DNA of 64,000 nt from Gongronella butleri (Eukaryota > Mucoromycota > Mucoromycetes > Mucorales > Cunninghamellaceae): contig JAIWZP010000001.1 in the NCBI GenBank assembly GCA_025201375.1, positions 1,288,501-1,352,500 of the forward strand. Direction: 5' to 3'. This document shows, in pieces, positions 56,400-64,000 of the stretch; the stretch's first letter is position 1; each line of letters starts with the position of its first letter. The notes under the pieces are model-generated. The model made no database searches. It was not told the DNA's origin and saw only the letters and a program-made list of their open reading frames with translations. A program made the position numbers and the translations under genes.

Positions 56400-56804
56400 A
56401 ATTCTGTCAATTTTTTTGACTGGTGCACCAGATCCGTCCGAAAAGTTCATTTTAAACCCCGACACCAGCCTTTGGTGAAGGATCAGTCACGGCGGAGTAC
56501 ATCTCCATCTGTTTGGCGCTTGTTGGCCAATTTTGAGAAAATTGACCCGACTTGCGCAGCCACAATCCCTATTTTTGTCCTCATTGTCAGAGCAAAAAAA
56601 AAAAAAAAAAAAATCGATGAAATGTTTAAAACAAGGGTATCCACGCGTCTTGTTGCTTTATTGATGAGAGTGAAAGTGTGTAGATAGGCAGAAAAAAAAA
56701 AGAAAAAAATGGGCTGAAGAGATGGGATGACATGCAAAAAAAAAAGAATAAAAAACAAAATTCAAGAGTGAAACAAAGAAAAAAAAAAGATTGAGGTGTT
56801 TGGC
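56400..56804. other. Spacer between tRNA-Gln and casein kinase I
   Basis: 405 bp with A-runs at 56595-56612 and 56690-56790, forming the 3' flank of the kinase gene. No gene. Confidence 0.5.
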
Positions 56805-58720
56805 TCATTGCGGGGGGAAATAAGGCACGTAGGGCGTGTTCATGACGGGGGGTGCCGCGGCCTGTGGGTGTTGTTGCTGGATGGGGGGTAGGGAGGTTGC
56901 CATGGGCGGGAGTTGAGTCTTTTCGGGTAATGCAGAGGATTGAGGGGGTGGTGGCAGCGGTGCCGTCGGGGGCAGGGGTGTGGCGTACTGCTGGAGCATC
57001 TTTTGCTGCTGCTGGTATTTGAGCATGAGGTGGTCGAGCCGCTTGGTGGCCTCGGACTGTTGCTGCTGCCGATAGTCGAGCGAGTATGGCACCGCGCCGG
57101 AAATGGGCGTGGCACGGTGGCGCCGCGGCGACGACGACGGATTGCCCACGGCCGCCGCGCTCGACGACACGGGCGTCGTCACCACCGCATTGGCCGTCGA
57201 CGTGGGCGTCGGTGCAGGTGCTGCCTGGAACATGGCATGATGATGGCCATGCATTGGCGCAGACGTCGTAGGCATCAACGGCGCACCGGACACGCCTGCC
57301 ACTCCAGCCATGGGTCCAACGCCGGCAACGCCAGGCACAACAGGATGCACAACACCACCCTTGTTCTCCTCGTTCATGCGTTGCATGCGCTCTTGCTAAA
57401 AAAAAAAAAAAAAGAAAAAAAAAGAAAAAAAGGAGGAATCAGCGCCATGGTGCCTTTTTTTTTCCCTTCTTTTGCCTCCCCCTCTTTGTCTTACACTCTT
57501 GCGGATGGTCCAGTCGAATTCATAGTCGTACTTGAAATTAAGTCTGACAAAGAGCTGGCGGAAGAGTTTGTGCAAATAGGTGTAATCGGGCTTCATGTCA
57601 AAGCGCAGGCTACGGACGTACGTCAAATAGACGGAGAATTCGGCCTCGAGACCACGGCACAGTTCCTCGGGCGAGATGGACATCTTTTTCTCCATGATGC
57701 GATCATATTTCTCCTTTTTCGTCGCGGCACGGATGCCTTGCCACGGCAGCTGCCCGCGACAAAAATAGATGAGAATGTAACCAAGCGATTCCAAGTCGTC
57801 GCGTCGGGATTGCTCTATTTTTAAAAAAAAATTTGCAAATGACGTGAGAAACAGGTAGGTTGATCAGCGCACGGACGCTTTTTTTTTTGGTTGAACATGG
57901 GTGGGTGACAAGTTGCTTTTTTCCATGTGTCTTACCGATGCCAAGATGGGTATTAATGCTTGCATAGCGCGGTGTGCCCGTTAGATTCTTGTTCTCACGG
58001 TAGCGGATATGGGTCAGGTTGCGAGGATCACGAAAACGCTTTGCAAGGCCAAAGTCAATCAGATTCACCTGCTTGCCACGGCGTCCGGAGCCCATCAAAA
58101 AGTTGTCGGGCTTGATGTCGCGATGGATGAAGCTTTTTGAGTGGATGTATTCTAGGCGCGACAGCTAAATTGGAGACAAAAAGAGAGAGAATGTGTGTGC
58201 AAGTGTGTGAATAAAAGGCGCTTTTTTTTTTTTTTTGGTTGTTGTTGTTGCGGGATTTATACCATTTGATCGGCAAGCAACAGGACGGTCTTTAGACTGA
58301 ATTGACGCTTGCAATAGTTAAACAGGTCTTCCAGCGAGGGTCCGAGCAGGTCAATGACCATGATGTTGTGATTGACCTCCTCGCCATAATAGCGGACAAA
58401 TGGAATGCCCACGCCGCCAGCAAGTAGTCGATACACCTTGCTTTCGTACTCGAGCTGCGGATGCGCCGCCTTTTTGCGCTCGGCCTTGACAGCGACCTCC
58501 TCGTTTGTCGTCGTGTTGGTGCCTAAACAGATGGAAAAAAAAGAGAGTGTAAGCCACCTCATTGTATCTCCTTTTCATCCAAATTGGCTATTATGGCGGT
58601 CCAATGAGCCATGTTTTTTTTTCATACGCCCTTACCGAGATATATTTCACCGAAAGACCCGGCGCCGATCTTCTTTCCTAGCTTGAATTTGTAGCCAACA
58701 AGGGAGCCTTCCAAGGACAT
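56805..58720 (-). CDS. Casein kinase I, HRR25/HHP1/CK1-delta type
   Basis: Exons in transcript order: 58720-58636, 58522-58263, 58164-57936, 57814-57495 and 57395-56805; 494 residues, matching yeast Hrr25 (494). The Ser/Thr kinase domain (about 1-295) shows the glycine loop [15 protein letters not shown], the VAVKAE lysine, [12 protein letters not shown], the DFGLAK magnesium motif and [29 protein letters not shown] follows, as in all CK1 proteins. The C-terminal ~190 residues are rich in Gln, Pro, Ala, Val and Thr, unlike the Hrr25 tail only in detail. Roles of this class include ribosome maturation, DNA repair, vesicle traffic and clock control. Which apply here is not visible. Confidence 0.95.
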
Positions 58721-59310
58721 GATCAAGAAACGAAGCTGAGGAAAAAAAAAGAAACAAAAAAGAAGAGTATAAAAGAGAGGGAGGGAGTGCAAAAGAGAGA
58801 GGGGGACTTCAGCTGAGCAAGAATAAATATGATAAGGCTAGATGAGAAAGAGAGCGGCGCACGGGACGGACAAGAAGAAGCAGTGAGAGGAGAGGGCCCA
58901 GGGAGCGATAAAAAGTGACAAAAGGGGGCGAGGGAAGAGGGAGGGCTCGAGTTTTAGGCAAAAAAGAAAAGAAAAAGCAAAAAAAAAAAACGGAAGGGGA
59001 AGATGAAAGCACGAACGGAAAAGAAGAAAGAGAGAAAAAAAAAGTGAAAGAGGGAGGGGCGGAGGTCAATTTTCCAAGGCAAAATCCCTTTCCGGCCCAA
59101 CAGCGAAAAAAAAAAAAAAAATCCGAGCCGCCGTTCAGCCATTGGTCCTCAAAGATGGATTCAGTGAGATCGCGGCACAATTTGGATGCAAAAAAGCGTT
59201 GCTTTTATTTGGTGGATCGTTTATGCACAAATGAGAAAAATAATGAATGGAAGAAATAGGGGAAAAAAAAAGAGAAAAGAGGGGTGGGGGGCATCGTTTT
59301 TTTTTTTTTT
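58721..59310. other. Promoter of casein kinase I and 3' flank of NHP2
   Basis: 590 bp, purine-rich on the plus strand (GAGGGAGGG, AAAAGAAAG tracts), CT-rich on the transcribed minus strand. No gene. Confidence 0.45.
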
Positions 59311-59922
59311 TTAGTAAACCAGGGCTTCGTCCTACATTTGTTGAAGAAAAAGGGTTAAAAACAGGTGCTTTGCAGGCTATTTTTTTGTGTATGCTTTTTT
59401 TTTTTACCAGCTTTTTGGCCTCAGCTAGACAATCATCGTACAAATCCTTGTAGTCTTCCGCTGCCTTGACATCCTTCTTTTTGCCGCCAAGGACGACCAT
59501 GGTGACGGACGTGGGGCGCTTGGTGGCGCTGGCCTCGCCCAATTGCTCCTTGGAGGGCACAAACACGTAGGGCACGTCATGGTCCTCGCAAAGCACAGGC
59601 ATGTGCGCAATCACGTCAATGGGCGAGATGTCGCCGGCAATGACGACAAGACCCTTTTCGCCCTTGGACAGAGCCTTGGCCACCTCCTTGACGCCACGGC
59701 ACACGTGCTTGGCCTTGCTCGCTATAATCATAAAATGAGCATTTTGGCCAAATTTTCTTTTGTTTTTCGCCTTGTTTTACCCTTTTTCACCGTCTTGAAG
59801 ATCTTTTTGCTCAAGGCGTCCTCGGCCATGGGATGCGCAATAGGCGACACATAGTGCACAACACCGTCAGACTTGACCTTCTTCTCCTTTTTGTCTTTCT
59901 TGTCCTTTTTTTCTTTGGCCAT
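59311..59922 (-). CDS. NHP2: H/ACA snoRNP protein NHP2
   Basis: Exons in transcript order: 59922-59781, 59721-59408 and 59331-59311; 158 residues (yeast Nhp2 156). It belongs to the L7Ae/L30e RNA-binding family and is a core component of box H/ACA snoRNPs that guide pseudouridylation. A Lys/Asp-rich N-terminus precedes the L7Ae domain: KKASKAKHVCRGVKEV (across the first junction), KGEKGLVVIAGDISPIDVI, VPYVFVPSKEQLG and ATKRPTSVTMVV, which are nearly identical in yeast. The last exon encodes only six residues and the stop (DEALVY), after a CAACAAATGTAG acceptor. Divergent from the ClpX gene. Confidence 0.95.
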
Positions 59923-60249
59923 GGTTCACGTCAAAACAATGAGCTGGGGAATCTTTAAAAAGAAAGAAAAAAAATGACTGGCACGACTGAAACTTTTTTA
60001 TGGGCGGGCAATGGAAGCCACCAAAAAAAAAAAAGTGTGCATTGTCGGCGGATCCAACTAAAATTGATCTAAAATTGGGCAGCCTTGTTTTGAAGACATT
60101 GGGCCTCCGCACATGGGGCACGCTTTTTGGAGCATGATTTCAGACGCACCGAGTATTAAATTTGCTCACACGCCCTTTTTTTTTCTTTTTCGTTTTTGCT
60201 CCTTTTTTTCTCGTTTTTACACCTCCATCTTGCTTTTTTTGGTTTCATC
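59923..60249. promoter_or_regulatory. Divergent promoter NHP2 / ClpX
   Basis: 327 bp between divergent start codons. Contains an A-run at 60021-60032 and T-runs at 60176-60215, with a CT-rich leader before 60250. No TATA box. Confidence 0.45.
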
Positions 60250-61769
60250 ATGAAGACTTCCTTGCTGGCCTGCCATCTTCGGTCATGGCACCCTACCGGT
60301 GCGGTGCCTCAACCGCGCCCCGTGCTGTTTACGCGGTCGGTGGCCTTTGCCCTGGCGAGGGCGTCGTCAATTCGCGCGTATCACGGTGGAATGGACTATC
60401 CTGGCGGCACCGACAGAGATTATGCTCAAGACTCTTTGGATATGGTGCATTTATCGGATCCACGCACGGTAAAAAGCGAGAGAAAAAACGAGATTGAGAA
60501 AAAAAAAATGGAGGCAATTCCATGGTCCTTGATTGCGTTTTGCGGGCGAGCCATTTTTGCTTACGCACTCCATTTCATCAAAAGATTGTCAAGCACCTGG
60601 ACGACTATGTGATTGGGCAACAGCGCGCAAAAAAGACATTGGCCGTGGCCATTTACAATCATTACAACCGTGTGCGGTTCAACTTGACGCGTGAGCGGCT
60701 TTCGCAGCAGCAACAGGGGGCCGCTTCATCAGTGCACTTGCTACCGAGCGGGGTGGCAACGTCATCTGCACCTCAAACACCCCCCACAGCCGTCTCACCT
60801 GCGGCAAACGTGCCGTCAAGCCCCATCATGGTCACCCCAACCGCCACCATGGCCACAAACACAGATATCCATCACTCGACCTTGCCGTCTGATTATTATT
60901 CTGGTAAATTGACATGTAAAAAAAAAGAGTGAGAAGGCACGGGGGCAAACCTGGATCAGGCAAAGCACCCGGTGAGAAAAAAAAAAAGAACGGGCCAAGA
61001 CGTAAAGTTTATGTGTAACTTCATGTGATGTCTTTTTTTTTTTTTATGTGCGAATGATAGCACACCCGCGGCCTGCCAATTGGCTCAATCCACCCTCACA
61101 GCGCGCAGGCGCCGCAGCCGCAGCGGGCGAGAATCAACAACAGACACAGGCCGCTTCTGCTGTCGACGACGAAGAAACCACATTGCACGAAAAGAGCTGT
61201 GTCTTGCTCATTGGTCCAACAGGCTCCGGAAAGACGCTCATGGCGCGCACCTTGGCTCAAATCCTGCAGGTGCCCTTCTCGGTAAAAAAAAAAAGGATCC
61301 CAACCAACAATGCCACGCTGTTTCCCATGAATTCCCATGATTTTCATTGTTTATGGATTGCTGATGCTATTTTTAATTTCATTGCCTGTGATAGAGCAAC
61401 GACGCGACGCCATTGACACAGGCCGGCTACGTGGGTGAGGATGTCGAGTCTGTCATTCATCGCTTGTTGCAGGTACAAAACCATCTAAAAAGAAAAAAAT
61501 GGCAATTGTTTGAGGAAAAAAAAAAAAAGAACAGGAAAAAAAAGAAGAGGGGGAGCTTCGCACCCAATGCCGTTGCAAAACCACCAATTGACTCACACAC
61601 ACACCTCTTTGTTTCGCTTTTTTTGTTAAACAAATAGGCCTGCGACTATGATGTCAAGCGAGCCGAGACGGGGATCGTCTTCATCGATGAAATTGACAAG
61701 ATCTCTCGCAGAACCGATGCAGCCTCCGGATCCCGTGATGTATCCGGTGAAGGAGTACAACAGGTAAAG

Positions 61770-61803
<34 letters not shown>

Positions 61804-62858
61804 AAAAGCACGGCCCCTCCTGCCCCGTGGGCCATGATCGAGATGACATCATGCTTGCTTTTTTCTCCTTTTCTCCTGTTTTCTCATCTTTTTTTTTCCA
61901 CTAGTCGCTGCTGCGCATGCTCGAGGGCACCGTCGTCAATATTGTGGACAAATCCGGCGCGAGCCAGAGGCGCAATGGCGGGCATCTCCCCGTGGGCGGC
62001 GCCAATGGCGGCGCTGGACCCATGTCGGGCGGCAAGGGCGAGACCTTTGCCGTCGACACGAGCAATATTCTCTTCATCCTTAGTGGCGCCTTTGTTGGTC
62101 TTGAAAAGATCGTCAATGACCGCATGGCCAAAGGGGTAAAAAAAAAAAAAAGGGAAAAAGTTGACGAATATTGATTTTTTTTTGATGTTCAAATAGTCTA
62201 TTGGCTTTGGTGCGATTGTGCGTACGCAAAATGAGGACGACCAGGTGCTAGGCGAGGATGGCAAGACGCTCGTCGCACCCCTGGACATGGTCGAACCCGC
62301 CGATTTGATCCAATTCGGCCTGATTCCCGAATTCGTCGGCCGGCTGCCCGTCGTCACCAACGTCAACAGCCTGACAAAGCAAGACCTCGTCCGCGTTCTG
62401 ACCGAGCCAAGAAACTCGCTGCTCAAGCAATACGAGGGCCTGTTCAAGCTCAACGAGGTATAAAATTGGAAAGAGAGAGAGAGAGAGAGAGAGAGATCTG
62501 TGCGATGACAATGTTCTGACTTTATCCCTTGTTAATCCTGAAAAAGGTCGACCTCCGCTTCAGCCAGAGTGCGCTGGAGAAGGTTGCGGAAATTGCGCTT
62601 GCGAAAAAGACAGGCGCGCGCGGCTTGCGTCGAATTTTGGAAAATGTGCTGTTGGACCCGATGTTTGACACGCCCGGCAGCAACATCAAGCAGGTGATTG
62701 TCGACACGGACGTCGTGGCCAGCAAGAAGCCCGCCGTGTACCTGCACGAGGGTCAGGAAGACTATGGCGACAAGATCATTGCCCAGGACGATGGCATTGT
62801 CGCCGCCGTCACCACCACGCCCATGCCCTCCGCGGTCCATCACGCAAATCATGCGTAA
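60250..62858 (+). CDS. MCX1: Mitochondrial ClpX-type AAA+ unfoldase
   Basis: Exons are 60250-60468, 60585-60903, 61061-61281, 61395-61472, 61638-61763, 61905-62135, 62197-62457 and 62547-62858; 588 residues. The N-terminus is basic, Ser/Ala/Arg-rich and acid-poor for 40 residues, a mitochondrial presequence. The ClpX AAA+ core shows [13 protein letters not shown], Walker A GPTGSGKT (about 231), GYVGEDVES, Walker [10 protein letters not shown] (about 293), [12 protein letters not shown], and the closing [11 protein letters not shown] and [19 protein letters not shown]. The N-terminal zinc-binding domain of bacterial ClpX is absent, as in yeast Mcx1. A Ser/Pro/Ala-rich insert (about 105-215) sits before Walker A. 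The loop after Walker B carries a Gly-rich insert (about 330-355). The acceptors CAAAAG|ATT and GAAAAAG|GTC lack pyrimidine tracts. No ClpP gene is in view. Confidence 0.93.
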
Positions 62859-63509
62859 ACAGCCTTTTTTTTTTCTCGCTCGTGTTTTTTTTATACCCTT
62901 TTTGCTTTTTTTATTGTTCTTGAAATCAATCACTCTCTGATGCTTTAAATCTTCTCTTTTGTCCCCTCCCCTCGTTCCTTCACCTTCTTGTTGTTTGTAT
63001 TTGCATGTGCCCGCTCAACGGATAAAGAAAAATACCAAATGTGTTGCTTTTTTTTTTTTAAAAAAAAAAAACGCAAATGCCCCCCTTTTTTTAAAAAAAG
63101 AGAAAAACGACGCGTCTTTTCGAGATGTGCACTTGGCATGTTAACGAGGCCTGCGAGTATGCTGTGCACTCTTTGCCGAAAGAGACTCATGGGATGATGG
63201 CAAAGAGCGCGCTTATTGAATCCAGAAGTAGAAGTGGGATTTTGCCCCAATTTACCTGCAAAGTCCATTTTACGCAAATAAATGGATGCCCATACGACGC
63301 CGTGTGGATGACGTCGTCGTATTATGCCTCCCCTGGTTCAAACCTGGGACCATGGAGACAAGGCACTCCAGGGGCAATGCTGTGAAAATGCATTTTGAGC
63401 AAAAAAAGGCTAATGGCGAAGCGTCAAAAAGGGCACAAACGCAGCCCGCCACGTTGCGCATCAAAGAACGCAAGGAAATCTCGACTGGGACGCCGCTATT
63501 TTCACTTTC
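62859..63509. other. Intergenic, no gene
   Basis: ClpX 3' flank with T-runs at 62866-62890, paired T and A runs at 63049-63071, then sequence with a Pol III B-box-like CTGGTTCAAACC at 63332-63343 that does not fold into a tRNA. No protein-like ORF. Confidence 0.5.
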
Positions 63510-64000
63510 AGTCGTTATTTGCGCACGCAACACCAAAATCATTATTTTATCATGGCGAGCCGTCAAAACCCAAATGCAAAAAATGGGTCTCTGGAATTCC
63601 ACCAATACTGTGCACAAGATGAATCGCATGGAGAAACCACGGAAAACGCCAAAAAGCAGGGTGGTCCATTGGCTCATTGCCGAGCAATGCGCGATTATCG
63701 TCAAAACTTTGCACGCGAATCTCGCCGGAAAAACGTGCTCATAGATCTCGGCTGACGCGTCCATTGACAAAAGGGAGACCAGGAGCAAATATTTGATTGG
63801 GGACAGGCGCGTGTAACACGTCGACTGACGCGGGTTTTCACGCGTCGAAAATTATAGATGATTTTCAAACCGTGTCAAATATGCCAAAAGATTCCTTTTT
63901 TCATTGATCACCCATGCCCACGTACGCTACGATCCATGCTCTTTTTGATGGTGCAAGTTTCTCGGAGATACAGACACTTTTCGTCGACATGACCTTGGCC
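63510..64000 (+). repeat. Dispersed repeat F1, copy D (runs off window)
   Basis: Shares CATGGCGAG, CATGGAGAAACCACGG (63627-63642), GGCTCATTGCCGAGCAAT, CTGACGCGTCCATTGAC, CGACTGACGCGG...CACGCGTCGA and CATTGATCACCCATGCC...CTCTTTTTGATGG blocks with the other F1 copies. Its 3' part lies beyond base 64000. Confidence 0.65.

Noticed and set aside
56940..57824. 294-codon plus-strand ORF
   Set aside because: Antisense to the low-complexity tail and kinase exons of casein kinase I; includes translated homopolymer.
63325..63350. Possible tRNA or SINE head (B-box-like CTGGTTCAAACC)
   Set aside because: A T-arm-like hairpin can be drawn, but no acceptor or anticodon stem fits within 90 nt upstream.

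Overview
The window is nuclear DNA of a filamentous fungus. I infer an early-diverging, zygomycete-type fungus (Mucoromycota-like), but sequence alone cannot fix the genus. The reasons are spliceosomal genes with many short GT-AG introns, fungal versions of URC4, LRG1, DNM1, SCS7 and ELG1, and an FHIP-type HOOK partner that budding yeasts lack. Introns and intergenic DNA are full of A or T homopolymers, commonly more than 15 nt long, placed just after donors or before acceptors.

I rebuilt 19 protein genes, 18 complete plus one cut by the left edge, and one tRNA. In each complete gene the exon lengths sum to a whole number of codons. In order: a 5'-truncated adhesin/DUF4097-like gene; tRNA-splicing endonuclease subunit SEN34; URC4 (uracil catabolism) divergent from an ISOC2-like isochorismatase hydrolase; COA8; NOP58 divergent from UTP22; a FHIP2-like dynein adaptor; RNase P/MRP subunit RPP1; a secreted polyamine oxidase; fatty-acid 2-hydroxylase SCS7; tafazzin divergent from DNM1; the LIM-RhoGAP LRG1; the clamp unloader ELG1 divergent from SDHAF3; a TFC7-like histidine phosphatase; tRNA-Gln(CUG); casein kinase I; NHP2 divergent from mitochondrial ClpX.

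Gene-rich blocks alternate with repeat islands at about 6.6-8.6, 14.6-17.9, 27.6-29.6, 34.4-39.1, 50.2-56.3 and 62.9-64 kb. The islands hold two dispersed families, F1 (four copies) and F2 (three copies), a nearly perfect ~1 kb foldback element with ~400 bp arms, a ~500 bp tandem repeat, a minisatellite of nine units, many TACTGTA/TACAGTA motifs, and a gag-like zinc-knuckle relic.

Functional themes are ribosome and RNA-machine assembly (NOP58, UTP22, NHP2, RPP1, SEN34), mitochondria (COA8, SDHAF3, tafazzin, DNM1, ClpX) and membrane traffic or polarity (FHIP, LRG1, CK1). Pairs such as NOP58/UTP22 and tafazzin/DNM1 diverge from a single upstream region, which suggests shared control. No classical operon, CRISPR array or secondary-metabolite cluster is present. 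The feature most deserving study is the foldback element at 16649-17671. If transcribed it would make a long double-stranded RNA.
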